A stretch of DNA of 34,658 nt from Granulosicoccus sp. (GCA_023300375.1 JALZWO010000214.1:1-34658); one strand, 5' to 3'. Positions 16,688 to 26,462 are shown, counted from the stretch's first letter. Program-made: numbers and translations. The notes: generated from the letters alone by a model not told the origin.

Positions 16688-18511
16688 TTATGTCTTAGGA
16701 CCACGAGAGTCTTGCTTGCGTTGGTTTTCAGTTAAGGACTTTTTCCTTACCCGAATGCTCTCTGGCGTAACTTCTACCAGCTCATCATCGTCGATGAATT
16801 CCAGCGCTTGTTCCAGCGACATATTGATGAACGGCGTGAGCACGATATTTTCATCGGTACCAGACGCTCGTACGTTAGTCAGCTGCTTGCCCTTGAGGCA
16901 GTTCACGGTTAAATCGTTTTCGCGAGAATGGATACCGATAACTTGTCCTTCGTACACTTGCGAGTTAGCGCCGATAATCAAACGACCTCGCTCCTGCAAG
17001 TTCCAAAGTGCAAATCCGAGCGCCTTGCCTTGACCATTTGAAATAAGTACGCCGTTGCGTCGTGCGCCAACGTTGAGTTTGAGCTGTGGGCCGTAGTGAT
17101 CGAATACAGAGTAAATCAGTCCGGTGCCTGAAGTGGCAGTTAAGAATTCGGTACGAAACCCAATCATGCCGCGAGCGGGTGCAATGTAGTCAAGACGTAC
17201 GCGACCCTTACCGTCAGGAACCATATCTTTCAGGTCAGCACGTCGCTCGCCCATCTTTTCCATGATGGCACCCTGATGTTGCTCTTCCACATCGATAGTG
17301 ACTTGCTCGTAAGGCTCTTCAGTCTGGCCTTGCTCGTTTTGGCGGGTGATAACCACTGGGCGGCCAACACCAATCTCGTAACCTTCGCGGCGCATGTTTT
17401 CGATAAGCACTGACAAGTGCAATTCACCACGACCTGATACTTTGAATGTCTCAGATTGTTCTGTACGTTCAACCCGCAGCGCCACGTTATGTAGCAGCTC
17501 TGTTTGTAATCGATCCCAGATATTACGACTAGTGACGTATTTGCCCTCTTTACCCGCAAAAGCTGAGCTGTTTGGCTGGAACATCATGCTGATCGTGGGT
17601 TCGTCAACGGACAGAGGTGTCATTGGTTCCACGTGAGCAGGATCGCACAGAGTGTCAGAGATATTGAGCTTGTCTATACCGGTAATACACACGATGTCGC
17701 CAGCTTCAGCTCTGTCGGTTTCGATGCGCTCAAGACCGTGAAAACCGAGTACTTGAAGCACTTTGGCGTTGCGTTCCTTTCCATCCGCACCAGCGACGCG
17801 AATAGCTTGGTTAGGTTTCAGGAAGCCGCGTTGAATACGTGCGATGCCGATTACGCCAACATAGCTGTTGTAGTCGAGCGAGCTGATGCGCATTTGTAGC
17901 GGGCCATCCACATCAACATCAGGAATAGGTACTTCTCTAATGATGGTCTCGAACAATGGTGTCATGTCGCCTTCAGTGATGTCAGGCTCCATTCCGGCAT
18001 AGCCGTTGACAGCAGATGCGTAGACAACAGGGAAATCCAGTTGCTCATCGGTTGCACCGAGGTTGTCAAACAATTCAAACGTCTGGTCGAGTGCCCAATC
18101 AGGGCGCGCGCCTTCGCGGTCAATTTTGTTGATAACGACAATAGGGCGAAAGCCCATTGCAAATGCTTTTTGGGTCACAAATCGTGTTTGTGGCATAGGG
18201 CCCTCGGCAGCATCAACTAGAAGCAAAACCGAGTCAACCATACTCAGAACCCGCTCCACTTCACCACCGAAATCGGCGTGACCCGGAGTATCAACGATGT
18301 TGATTCGGAAGTCGTTCCAAGTGATGGCCGTGTTCTTGGACAAAATGGTGATGCCGCGTTCTTTTTCGATCGCGTTGGAATCCATCAGGCGCTCGGTTTG
18401 TTCCTTGCGCATGTCCAACGTACCCGACTGCTGAAGCAGCTTATCTACCAAGGTAGTTTTACCGTGGTCGACGTGGGCTATGATGGCGATGTTACGAAGT
18501 TTCTGGATCAC
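16688..18511 (-). CDS. typA: Translational GTPase BipA/TypA
   Basis: A ribosome-binding GTPase that helps 50S assembly, mainly in the cold and under stress. With the GTG start at 18511 the protein is 607 residues, the same length as E. coli BipA. The G motifs are clear: AHVDHGKTT (G1, about residue 12), RGITI (G2), [10 protein letters not shown] (G3) and [10 protein letters not shown] (G4). Domain II, the EF-G-like domains and the BipA C-terminal domain follow. A longer frame to 18562 is rejected because an AGGA lies 7 nt before the GTG and the extra residues are not family sequence. The basic C-terminal tail is typical. Confidence 0.96.
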   Translation of the reverse strand: MIQKLRNIAIIAHVDHGKTTLVDKLLQQSGTLDMRKEQTERLMDSNAIEKERGITILSKNTAITWNDFRINIVDTPGHADFGGEVERVLSMVDSVLLLVDAAEGPMPQTRFVTQKAFAMGFRPIVVINKIDREGARPDWALDQTFELFDNLGATDEQLDFPVVYASAVNGYAGMEPDITEGDMTPLFETIIREVPIPDVDVDGPLQMRISSLDYNSYVGVIGIARIQRGFLKPNQAIRVAGADGKERNAKVLQVLGFHGLERIETDRAEAGDIVCITGIDKLNISDTLCDPAHVEPMTPLSVDEPTISMMFQPNSSAFAGKEGKYVTSRNIWDRLQTELLHNVALRVERTEQSETFKVSGRGELHLSVLIENMRREGYEIGVGRPVVITRQNEQGQTEEPYEQVTIDVEEQHQGAIMEKMGERRADLKDMVPDGKGRVRLDYIAPARGMIGFRTEFLTATSGTGLIYSVFDHYGPQLKLNVGARRNGVLISNGQGKALGFALWNLQERGRLIIGANSQVYEGQVIGIHSRENDLTVNCLKGKQLTNVRASGTDENIVLTPFINMSLEQALEFIDDDELVEVTPESIRVRKKSLTENQRKQDSRGPKT

Positions 18512-18732
18512 AATTTGGTCCTGAGGCCCTGTAGGGGCGACTTGTAGGCGTCCTGATAGCAACTGACTGATATCGTTTAAAAATTTGCCAGACGCTTAGG
18601 TGCATGCCTTTTTTTAAAAAGGCGTTACCTGGTTAATAGTAGAGGCGGATGTTGATTAGTTCGCGAGCGAATTGAAGGCAACGCGCTCCCGACAAGGCTG
18701 CAGATAAACCACACGCCCGACGTTAGCGCGCC

Positions 18733-18738
18733 ATTATA
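18733..18738 (-). promoter_or_regulatory. Candidate -10 box of typA
   Basis: TATAAT on the minus strand is a perfect -10 hexamer, but no good -35 hexamer lies 16-18 bp upstream. If used, it gives a typA leader of about 210 nt. Confidence 0.35.
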
Positions 18739-18762
18739 GCTGACAAGAGGTTCTACAGGGTG

Positions 18763-18793
18763 TTAGGCAAGTAGCCTTACAAGGCTGTAAAAT
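18763..18793 (+). promoter_or_regulatory. Candidate ade promoter with a dyad inside a 19 bp spacer
   Basis: A TAAAAT -10-like box at 18788-18793 follows a weak TTAGGC at 18763-18768 with a 19 bp spacer. Within that spacer is a perfect 6 bp dyad, AGCCTT-AC-AAGGCT (18773-18786). A dyad inside an over-long spacer is the arrangement used by MerR-type activators. A repressor site is equally possible. Confidence 0.35.
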
Positions 18794-18840
18794 GAAGACG
18801 GCTGCACTGTTTTGGCCGAAAACACTAATAAAGGAGCTGC

Positions 18841-20649
18841 ATGAATTCTCTGTTACCCAGAACTGAGGCCGCCAAGCTGCTGGTTGATGTGGCTACCGGA
18901 CGCAAGTCTGCTGACACAGTGATTCGCAATGGACGATGGGTCAATGTTCACTCTGGGGAGATCATTCCCAATACGGATGTGGCTATTGTGGCTGGACGCT
19001 TCGCTTACGTAGGCCCAGATGCCTCTCACGCTGTGGGCGATGAGACGCTGATCATTGATGCCCGTGACCGTTATCTGGTGCCCGGATTATGTGACGCTCA
19101 TATGCATGTGGAGTCGGGCATGGTCACCGTGACAGAGTTCGCACGTGCTGTGATCCCCCATGGCACAACATCTATGTTCATTGATCCACATGAAATAGGT
19201 AATGTGCTTGGCCTCGCTGGTGTCAAGTTGATGCACGATGAGGCCATGGATTTGCCGATTAACGTGTTTGTGCAAATGCCAAGCTGTGTGCCTTCAGCCC
19301 CGGGTTTGGAGAATGCGGGTGCAGCCTTAGGTGTGGCCGATGTGGAGGAGGCCATGCGGTGGCCCAATATCATCGGCTTGGGCGAAGTCATGAATTTTCC
19401 TGGCGTGGCCAATAACGACCCCACTATGGTTGGTGCAATCAGAGCGGCTGTAGCTGCAGGCAAAACCGTAGGAGGGCACTATGCATCCCCCGATCTGGGA
19501 CTGGCTTTTCATGGATACGTTGCGGGAGGTCCAGCTGACGATCACGAAGGTACTCGGGTAGAAGATGCGGTAGCTCGAGTACGACAGGGCATGCGATCAA
19601 TGTTAAGACTAGGTTCGGCCTGGTATGACGTGGCGCCTCAAATAAAGGCGGTAACCGAGCTTGGGCTCGATCCGCGTTATTTCATTTTATGCACTGACGA
19701 TTCGCACTCTGGTACTTTGATTAACGATGGACACATGAACAGGGTAGTACGGCACGCTATCGCTCAAGGGTTAAAGCCTATCCATGCTATCCAGATGGCA
19801 ACGCTGAATACCGCAGAGCATTTCGGCTTGGAGCGTGAGCTTGGATCAATCACACCCGGACGTCGAGCTGACATGATTATCACCTCTGATTTGGTGCAAT
19901 TGCCCATTGAGCAAGTGATAGCGCAAGGCACACTACTGGCCGAAAATAGCGCTCTCGTTGCTGACATACAACCTGCCACCTACCCTGCATCCAGTATGGA
20001 TACAGTGAATATGAAGCGTGATCTGAGAGCAGCGGATTTTGATATTAAAGCGCCTGATGCTAAAGCTACGCAGGTACGCGCACGCGTTATTGGTGTGATC
20101 GAAAATCAAGCGCCCACTGCGGCGCTTGAAAGGGACCTGGCAGTGGACAATGGCATTGTGCAGTCCAGCGCTGAACAGGATGTTTGCCAGATTGCATTAG
20201 TGGAGCGTCATCGTGCAACGGGTGGGGTAGTCAACGCATTTGTTTCAGGGTTTGGTTATAACAAGCCATGCGCTGTGGCATCAACCGTTGCTCACGACTC
20301 GCACCACATGATTGTGGTGGGCACAAACCACGAAGACATGGTCTTAGCGGCAAACAAGCTTCGTGAAGTGGGCGGTGGTGTCACCCTGTTTTCACAAGGC
20401 AAGCAATTGGCATTAGTAGAGCTACCTATTGCAGGCCTAATGTCTCTAGAGCGTGCCGAAGTCGTTGCAAAAAAAGCGCAGCAGTTGGTCAATGCTATGA
20501 GCGAGTGCGGTTGCACACTTAACAATGCTTATATGCAACATTCCTTACTAGCCTTGGTAGTGATTCCTGAATTGCGTATCTCAGACATCGGGCTTATCGA
20601 TGTCACAACATTCTCCCAAACTTCACTATTTGTAGATTTCCCCGCATGA
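18841..20649 (+). CDS. ade: Adenine deaminase (Ade family)
   Basis: Metal-dependent amidohydrolase that deaminates adenine to hypoxanthine. The 602 residues align end to end with the Ade family: DAHMHVESGMVTVTEF with the HxH metal site near residue 86, FIDPHEIGNVLG, GGHYASPDLGL, a DDHEGT segment and CTDDSHSG. The C-terminal domain ends with VASTVAHDSHHMIVVGTN and LPIAGLMS. The DDHEGT version differs from the E. coli sequence and resembles a second Ade type known from other proteobacteria. An AGGAG precedes the ATG by 4 nt. Its stop overlaps the xdhA start (ATGA), so it is coupled to the xanthine dehydrogenase genes that would oxidise its product. Confidence 0.92.
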   Translation: MNSLLPRTEAAKLLVDVATGRKSADTVIRNGRWVNVHSGEIIPNTDVAIVAGRFAYVGPDASHAVGDETLIIDARDRYLVPGLCDAHMHVESGMVTVTEFARAVIPHGTTSMFIDPHEIGNVLGLAGVKLMHDEAMDLPINVFVQMPSCVPSAPGLENAGAALGVADVEEAMRWPNIIGLGEVMNFPGVANNDPTMVGAIRAAVAAGKTVGGHYASPDLGLAFHGYVAGGPADDHEGTRVEDAVARVRQGMRSMLRLGSAWYDVAPQIKAVTELGLDPRYFILCTDDSHSGTLINDGHMNRVVRHAIAQGLKPIHAIQMATLNTAEHFGLERELGSITPGRRADMIITSDLVQLPIEQVIAQGTLLAENSALVADIQPATYPASSMDTVNMKRDLRAADFDIKAPDAKATQVRARVIGVIENQAPTAALERDLAVDNGIVQSSAEQDVCQIALVERHRATGGVVNAFVSGFGYNKPCAVASTVAHDSHHMIVVGTNHEDMVLAANKLREVGGGVTLFSQGKQLALVELPIAGLMSLERAEVVAKKAQQLVNAMSECGCTLNNAYMQHSLLALVVIPELRISDIGLIDVTTFSQTSLFVDFPA

Positions 20650-22088
20650 TTCGGTTTCTATACAACCAAGAGCTGGTTGAACTCACCAACTTTGCGGCAG
20701 ACTTAACTGTTCTTGACTGGTTGCGTTTACACCGAAACAAAACAGGCACCAAAGAAGGTTGCGGTTCAGGTGATTGTGGAGCCTGCACGGTCGTTACTGT
20801 CAGTTTGGTCGGCAACGACAAAGAGACTAAGCCACAGCTCTCTTATCAATCCATAAATAGCTGTATCAGCTTTGTGGGTGCCCTGCATGGAAAGCAGCTA
20901 CTGAGTGTTGAAAACCTTGAAAAGGATAACGCGCTTCATCCTGTTCAAACAGCCATGATTGAAGAACATGGTTCGCAGTGTGGTTTCTGCACACCGGGTT
21001 TTGTGATGTCACTTTACGCGCTTTATCAGCAGAACGAGCCGGAGGAACAGCTACTCAATCGGGTTGATCAAGCATTAGGTGGCAATCTGTGTCGCTGTAC
21101 TGGATATCGACCTATTAAGGCTGCCGCTCGAGTCGCCCTGAAGCACAGGCAATCAACAGAGGCACAGCGAGAAGACTGCGAGAAACTCGTGCGGAAATTA
21201 CAATCTTTAGCCGTTGAAACCACACAAACAAGCGACCGGTTTGTGCAGCCCCAATCAATTGCTGAATTGGCAAGCTATTATAAACAGCATCCAGATAGTC
21301 GACTGCTTGCTGGTGGTACTGACCTTGCGCTGGAAGTTACGCAACAGATGAAAACCCTACCGCACATGGTGCATGTAGGTCATGTGCCCGAGATGCGCAT
21401 CAAGCAAGTGCATGCAGATCATTTGATATTGGGCGCTGCGGTGACCTTGAGCGAATGTCTGGAAATCATGAGTGAATCGATTCCAGCAGCACGCGACATG
21501 CTGCTGCGTTTTGGCTCCGATCAGGTTCGCAACTGCGCCACTATTGGTGGCAACCTAGGTTCAGCTTCTCCCATAGGAGACTTACCACCATTATTACTGG
21601 CTCTAGACGCTACGCTCACTCTGCAATGCGGCGCTACAACTCGCTTGGTTTTGGTGCAAGATTTTTATATCAGCTACCGTAAAACCTGTATGCAGCCAGG
21701 TGAATTTATTCGTAGTGTGAAGATTCCTTTGCCAAAACCAGATTCCGTATTTGCGGTGCACAAGATTAGTAAACGCACCGAGGATGATATATCCAGCGTG
21801 TGCTTGGCCATTCATTTACCTCAACATGTTGGCTTGACTACCCATGCTCGATTAGCTTTTGGTGGAGTGGCGGCCACGCCTGTCAGAGCACTAAATGCAG
21901 AGAATAGTCTTAATGGTCGAGCATTTGATGAGCAAGCAGTTCGAGAGGCACAAGAGCAACTAAGCGATGAGTTGCAACCCATTAGTGACGCGCGTGCCAG
22001 CGCGGCCTACCGATCGCAGATTACTCAGAATTTATTGCGTCGCGTCGAGATGGAATTCAGTGATGGAAATACAAACGATGACACCTGA
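20646..22088 (+). CDS. xdhA: Xanthine dehydrogenase small subunit (2x[2Fe-2S], FAD)
   Basis: The electron-transfer subunit of bacterial xanthine dehydrogenase, 480 residues. The N-terminal plant-type ferredoxin domain has C39, C44 and C47 in KEGCGSGDCGACTV. The second cluster domain has CGFCTPGF and [14 protein letters not shown] linker leads to the FAD domain, seen as LLAGGTDLALEV and TIGGNLGSASPIGDLPP. It passes electrons from the molybdenum centre of XdhB to NAD+ through FAD. It begins within the ade stop and overlaps xdhB, as expected of a tightly coupled operon. Confidence 0.95.
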   Translation: MIRFLYNQELVELTNFAADLTVLDWLRLHRNKTGTKEGCGSGDCGACTVVTVSLVGNDKETKPQLSYQSINSCISFVGALHGKQLLSVENLEKDNALHPVQTAMIEEHGSQCGFCTPGFVMSLYALYQQNEPEEQLLNRVDQALGGNLCRCTGYRPIKAAARVALKHRQSTEAQREDCEKLVRKLQSLAVETTQTSDRFVQPQSIAELASYYKQHPDSRLLAGGTDLALEVTQQMKTLPHMVHVGHVPEMRIKQVHADHLILGAAVTLSECLEIMSESIPAARDMLLRFGSDQVRNCATIGGNLGSASPIGDLPPLLLALDATLTLQCGATTRLVLVQDFYISYRKTCMQPGEFIRSVKIPLPKPDSVFAVHKISKRTEDDISSVCLAIHLPQHVGLTTHARLAFGGVAATPVRALNAENSLNGRAFDEQAVREAQEQLSDELQPISDARASAAYRSQITQNLLRRVEMEFSDGNTNDDT

Positions 22089-24399
22089 TAAAGCCAAAAT
22101 TGCTGGCCGGGCGGCGGCACATGACAGCGCTCGTGAACACGTCACAGGTTGCGCACAGTATGTTGATGACATGGAAGCGACTGCTGGCATGTTGCATGTT
22201 GCCATTGGCCATAGCACCATCGCCAATGGGCTACTAGCGTCCCTGGATCTAAACGCGGTACGCGCAGCCGCGGGTGTTGTCGACGTCATTACTTTTTCCG
22301 ATCTTGAGCATGCCACAGACATTGCTCCGGTTTTTGATGGTGATCCATTGTTGGTGGATGGCAAGATCAGCCATTTTGGCCAAGCCCTTTTTGCAGTGGC
22401 TGCACGCAGTCATCGCCAAGCACGACAGGCCGTACTACAAGCCCAAGCTTCCTACACTGAAGAGACGCCGGTACTTAGCGTCGAGCAGGCTATGGTCGAT
22501 GAGCTGTACGTGCGTCCTCCACACATCATGAAAAACGGCGACTCTCAAGCAGCACTCGCCAATGCCACAAATAGACTGCAGGGTGAAATCAGTCTAGGTG
22601 GGCAAGAGCATTTTTATCTGGAAGGTCAGGTGGCGAGAGCTCGCCCGGAAGAAAGTGGCGGTGTGACCGTATGGTCAAGTAATCAAAACCCCACAGAGAC
22701 ACAACATTTGGTGGCGAATGTTCTGGGCTTGGATATGCACCGAGTCAATGTGATTGTTCGACGCATGGGTGGGGGTTTTGGTGGCAAGGAAACGCACGCC
22801 ACAGCTTGCGCAGCATTTGCCGCTTTATTTGCTCGTCGAAACCTATCCAGCGTGAATTGCCGTCTATCAAGACGCGACGATATGCTGATGAGCGGCAAAC
22901 GACATGGTTTTCTAAACAAATACGATGTGGGATTTGATAATGATGGTCGAATAACAGCCATTGAATATACATTGGCAGGGCAGTGTGGACACTCTGCTGA
23001 TTTATCTGATGCCATTGTTGATCGCGCTATGTTCCATTGTGATAACGCGTACTACTTGCCGGATGTCACTATTGAAGGTTTGCGTTGTAAAACGCATACA
23101 GTATCCAACACCGCATTCAGAGGCTTTGGTGGTCCACAAGGCATGATGGCTATGGAGTGCGTCATTGATGAAATTGCATTTGTTCTGGGCAAAGATGCCT
23201 TGGATATTCGTCGCTCAAATTTATATGACGATATAGATCGCAACGTAACACCGTACGGTCAAAAAGTTGAGACGTTTACGGTGCCGCGCTTGTTTGATGA
23301 GTTGGAGGCAAGTGCTGAATACCAGACTAGGAAAGAAGCCTGCCGCCAGTTTAATGAAAATAGCAAAGTCTATAAAAAGGGCCTTGCATTAACACCCGTA
23401 AAATTTGGTATCTCATTCACTGTTAAACATCTGAATCAGGCAGGTGCTTTGCTGCATGTTTATAGCGATGGTAGTGCGCAGATCAATCACGGTGGCACTG
23501 AGATGGGCCAAGGTTTAATGGTGAAGGTGCAACAAATTGTGGCGCAAGAGCTGGGCATGTCTTTGGAGAGACTGGCTGTGATGGCCACTCGAACTGATAA
23601 AGTACCTAATACATCAGCCACAGCAGCCTCGTCAGGTACAGACTTAAATGGCATGGCTGCTTTGCAGGCTGCAAAAGCTATCAAGCAAAGACTCATTGAC
23701 TACCTACAAGATCAGCATGACGTTGATGCGTCTGCGATAGTATTTGCAGCCGATTGCATTACTGTTGCGCTGGATAGTGGACAAGCTAAGGTATACAGCT
23801 GGCCTGAACTTGCAAAATTTGCGTACACAGACCGTGTTTCTCTCAGCGCTACCGGTTACTACAAAACACCACAGATTCACTATGATAGAGCGAGCGCCAA
23901 AGGCCATCCGTTTTATTATTATGCAAATGGTGCTGCGTGTAGTGAGGTGATGATTGACACACTAACTGGCGAGACACATATCGTAAGGGCAGATATCCTG
24001 CAGGATGTAGGCAACTCTATTAATCCAGCGATTGACCTTGGTCAGGTCGAGGGTGGCTATGTTCAGGGCACAGGCTGGCTCACACATGAAGAGCTTAGCT
24101 GGGATGCGAAAGGGCGATTACTTACAGACGGGCCTGCAACTTATAAAATACCAGCAATAGGTGACATGCCTGAGACGTTCAATGTTGCCTTGCTAGACAA
24201 TAGCCCGAACGATGCTGCCACCGTCTTTCATTCCAAGGCTGTGGGTGAGCCACCTTTGATGCTGGCAATTTCTGTGTTTGCTGCCATTCGCGATGCTATA
24301 GCTTCACTTGATGACTACAAAAGTTTTCCTGTGTTAAACGCGCCTGCAACTCCGGAAGAGGTTTTAGCAGCATGCACTGCCTTAAGAGATAAGAAATGA
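22063..24399 (+). CDS. xdhB: Xanthine dehydrogenase large (molybdopterin) subunit
   Basis: The catalytic subunit that hydroxylates hypoxanthine and xanthine at a molybdenum centre. The 778 residues are almost the length of Rhodobacter capsulatus XdhB. Seen: GGGFGGKETHA (cofactor dithiolene binding), NTAFRGFGGPQGM with the active-site arginine region, EMGQGLMVKVQQ, and AVGEPPLM near the end with the catalytic base glutamate. The frame is open upstream to 21967, but the ATG at 22063 follows a GGA at a suitable distance and starts just before the family's first conserved block. It overlaps the end of xdhA by 26 bp; an ATG at 22078 is an alternative. Confidence 0.95.
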   Translation: MEIQTMTPDKAKIAGRAAAHDSAREHVTGCAQYVDDMEATAGMLHVAIGHSTIANGLLASLDLNAVRAAAGVVDVITFSDLEHATDIAPVFDGDPLLVDGKISHFGQALFAVAARSHRQARQAVLQAQASYTEETPVLSVEQAMVDELYVRPPHIMKNGDSQAALANATNRLQGEISLGGQEHFYLEGQVARARPEESGGVTVWSSNQNPTETQHLVANVLGLDMHRVNVIVRRMGGGFGGKETHATACAAFAALFARRNLSSVNCRLSRRDDMLMSGKRHGFLNKYDVGFDNDGRITAIEYTLAGQCGHSADLSDAIVDRAMFHCDNAYYLPDVTIEGLRCKTHTVSNTAFRGFGGPQGMMAMECVIDEIAFVLGKDALDIRRSNLYDDIDRNVTPYGQKVETFTVPRLFDELEASAEYQTRKEACRQFNENSKVYKKGLALTPVKFGISFTVKHLNQAGALLHVYSDGSAQINHGGTEMGQGLMVKVQQIVAQELGMSLERLAVMATRTDKVPNTSATAASSGTDLNGMAALQAAKAIKQRLIDYLQDQHDVDASAIVFAADCITVALDSGQAKVYSWPELAKFAYTDRVSLSATGYYKTPQIHYDRASAKGHPFYYYANGAACSEVMIDTLTGETHIVRADILQDVGNSINPAIDLGQVEGGYVQGTGWLTHEELSWDAKGRLLTDGPATYKIPAIGDMPETFNVALLDNSPNDAATVFHSKAVGEPPLMLAISVFAAIRDAIASLDDYKSFPVLNAPATPEEVLAACTALRDKK

Positions 24400-24433
24400 A
24401 AAGGTACTTATCCTATGATTAAGGTATCGTAAG

Positions 24434-25288
24434 ATGGACTGGCTTCAAGCGCTCAGTAACTGTCGTTCAAAAAACCAATCCTGTGTGCTCGTCACTATTA
24501 TGCGTGTAGAAGGTTCTGCACCGCGTACGGCTGGCACACGTATGCTTGTCACTGCTGACGAGATAGTAGGAACAATTGGCGGTGGTGCCTTAGAGCTCGA
24601 AGGTATTAGTCACGCGCGGGCGCTGATGGAGTGCGGTGATTCAACTCCGGCACTCTCTACGCATGAATACAATCTAAGCAAAGCGTTATCGCAGTGTTGT
24701 GGTGGCAAAATCACACTGCTGTTCGATCACCACAAAGTACAACAAGATCTCTTGCACGTATTCGGCGCCGGGCATGTTGCTCAGGAAGTGGCAAGGCTGG
24801 CAATGCGCTTGCCTTTGGTAGCCGTCTTTCATGATACCCGTGTTGATTGGCTGCAAAAGCTAGATCGTGTTTTACACACCAGCGACTCGGCAACCCATTA
24901 TGTGTCTACCCGGCTCATTTCAGACAACATTTATCAGCATGTAGAGAGCCTTGCGCCAGCTGCTTTTTATCTGGTGATGACGCATAGCCACGAGCAAGAC
25001 CTTGACGTGGTGGAGGCGGTTTTATCGCGTAGCGATGCCAGATACTGTGGTCTGATTGCATCAAAGAGCAAAGCGGCAAGTTTCCGTAACAGGCTTTCAA
25101 GAAAAGGTTTTAGCGCGGAAGAAATTGCGCAGCTTACCGCGCCATTAGGCGCTGCGATACGAACCGGGAACACGCCAATGGAGGTTGCACTTGCCGCAAT
25201 GAGCGATGTGCTTACCATAAGAGCAGATGATCTTGAAGAGTCAGAGGCGCGTGCAATTCATACTGATATACAAACATCACCCAGTTGA
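24434..25288 (+). CDS. xdhC: Xanthine dehydrogenase accessory protein XdhC
   Basis: A 284-residue molybdenum cofactor chaperone. In R. capsulatus XdhC binds the cofactor, promotes its sulfuration and hands it to XdhB. The XdhC/CoxI domain is seen as GSAPRTAGTRMLV near residue 28 and GTIGGGALELE, with the paired cysteines of SQCCGGK after it. The C-terminal Rossmann domain begins at HVFGAGHVAQEVARLA and ends with GLIASKSKAASF and RTGNTPMEVALA. It lies 34 bp after xdhB. Its last 31 bp overlap the 3' end of the convergent NagA-like gene. Confidence 0.94.
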   Translation: MDWLQALSNCRSKNQSCVLVTIMRVEGSAPRTAGTRMLVTADEIVGTIGGGALELEGISHARALMECGDSTPALSTHEYNLSKALSQCCGGKITLLFDHHKVQQDLLHVFGAGHVAQEVARLAMRLPLVAVFHDTRVDWLQKLDRVLHTSDSATHYVSTRLISDNIYQHVESLAPAAFYLVMTHSHEQDLDVVEAVLSRSDARYCGLIASKSKAASFRNRLSRKGFSAEEIAQLTAPLGAAIRTGNTPMEVALAAMSDVLTIRADDLEESEARAIHTDIQTSPS

Positions 25289-26376
25289 ACCTTAGTCACC
25301 CTTAAGCCATCGTCTGATTTTTCCCACCACACCCATTCAGCGTTTTCTCCAGCGACAGGGGTGTCAGTTAAGTTAATTAATTTGCGCGCGTGCTTGGCTG
25401 CCCAATCGATAGCTGTCTCTGGTGCAATCCCGTACCACTGGCAAACATTATTGACGCAACGATCTAGCGTGGTGGCTGAGCCAGCAAGGCTTTTAGTGTT
25501 CGGCTGATAGACAACAGGCTCTTGTTGTCGCTCAATGGGCAGTTTGCCTAATGTATATCGCCCGGGTGTAGCGCCCGAGCCTGCGGTTCCATCAGTGACT
25601 AGTACGGTGTTTTTCGATGGTTTAGCGCGTAGGTAAACACCCAGCACATGGCGCTGCAGATGATAGTCGTCTGCGATGAAACCTGCACTTAAACCGTCGA
25701 TTGAAAGTTGCGACAGAATGGTATTGTCGCTCTTGGCAAGCAATGGTGCGGTGCCATTGCCTAAGTGCGTAGACATACGAGCCCCTAAGTCCAGAGCTTG
25801 TTGCAAGGTGGCATAGTCGGCTGCACTATGTCCTATAGCCACACAGATGCCTTGCTTGCTAAGAGGGGCAATCATGTTCATTACACCTGGAATTTCAGGT
25901 GCCAAGGTCACCAATTTTATCTGACCATTCGCAGCTTCTTGTAAGCGGTGTAGGTAGTCCAGATCACCAGCAATCATGTGCTGAGCTGGATGGCATCCAC
26001 TAAAGCCAGGCTGGGGATTGAGGAATGGCCCTTCAAGGTGATAGCCAGCAATCATGGCGTTTGCTAGAGGAAAGTGTTGACGAGCCTCTTCAAACGCTGC
26101 AATACAACCGTGTTGCCAATTGAAATCGGCAGTGATTATAGTGGGTAGACAGCGTGTTACCCCAGTGGATAACATTGTGCGTAACGATTGTTCGATGTCA
26201 TCAGGACTTGCTGTTGGGTCGTTGTAATCGATGCCAGCGAAGCCGTTGATTTGCAGATCGCACAAACCTTGCGAAACAAATTTTAGCGCACCTTCAGTTA
26301 TGCTTGACGCTTGCGTTGTATTGCGCAAGCCCTTGCCATCGTGCAGTGACTCTATGGTATCGGGCGATATCAACAT
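25258..26376 (-). CDS. nagA: N-acetylglucosamine-6-phosphate deacetylase-like amidohydrolase
   Basis: A TIM-barrel amidohydrolase that in known members removes acetate from N-acetylglucosamine-6-phosphate during amino sugar or peptidoglycan recycling. Family blocks appear in order: DLQINGFAGIDYND, YHLEGPFLNPQ (metal-binding Glu), IGHSAADY, THLGNG, FIADDYHL and VTDGTAGSGATPGRY with the catalytic aspartate. The frame is open to a TTG at 26463, but that TTG lies inside a dyad and a TTGACA-like hexamer. The ATG at 26376, giving 372 residues, is nearer the family length; it lacks a clear ribosome binding site. No nagB, nagK or transporter is adjacent, so its exact substrate is less sure. It diverges from the SDR gene and overlaps xdhC at its 3' end. 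Confidence 0.82.
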   Translation of the reverse strand: MLISPDTIESLHDGKGLRNTTQASSITEGALKFVSQGLCDLQINGFAGIDYNDPTASPDDIEQSLRTMLSTGVTRCLPTIITADFNWQHGCIAAFEEARQHFPLANAMIAGYHLEGPFLNPQPGFSGCHPAQHMIAGDLDYLHRLQEAANGQIKLVTLAPEIPGVMNMIAPLSKQGICVAIGHSAADYATLQQALDLGARMSTHLGNGTAPLLAKSDNTILSQLSIDGLSAGFIADDYHLQRHVLGVYLRAKPSKNTVLVTDGTAGSGATPGRYTLGKLPIERQQEPVVYQPNTKSLAGSATTLDRCVNNVCQWYGIAPETAIDWAAKHARKLINLTDTPVAGENAEWVWWEKSDDGLRVTKVQLGDVCISV

Positions 26377-26443
26377 GGTGTCAATAGGTGCAGTTGTGAT
26401 TATTTTGGAAGGTGTATTGGTCAGAGTATACTGGAATGAATGC

Positions 26444-26462
26444 TGACAATATCTATTTGTCA
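26444..26462. promoter_or_regulatory. Dyad in the nagA/SDR divergent region (candidate operator)
   Basis: TGACAA-N7-TTGTCA is a perfect 6 bp inverted repeat of 19 bp between the divergent NagA-like and SDR genes. On the minus strand it begins within a TTGACA hexamer that could serve as a nagA -35 element. The regulator is unknown. Confidence 0.45.

Larger units (their letters stand above)
18512..18840. other. 329 bp divergent region between typA and ade
   Basis: No credible gene is seen here. The minus strand has an AGGA at 18519-18522 (typA ribosome binding site), an 18 bp A/T-centred hairpin at 18606-18623 (GCCTTTTT-TT-AAAAAGGC) and a consensus -10 box at 18733-18738, implying a typA leader of roughly 210 nt. 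The plus strand has the candidate ade promoter and dyad at 18763-18793, and an AGGAG just before the ade ATG. Confidence 0.6.

Noticed and set aside
18512-18562. N-terminal extension of TypA
   Set aside because: The GTG at 18511 has an AGGA at proper spacing and gives the standard 607 residues.
21967-22062. N-terminal extension of XdhB inside xdhA
   Set aside because: It would overlap xdhA by 122 bp with no family similarity; the ATG at 22063 gives the usual length.
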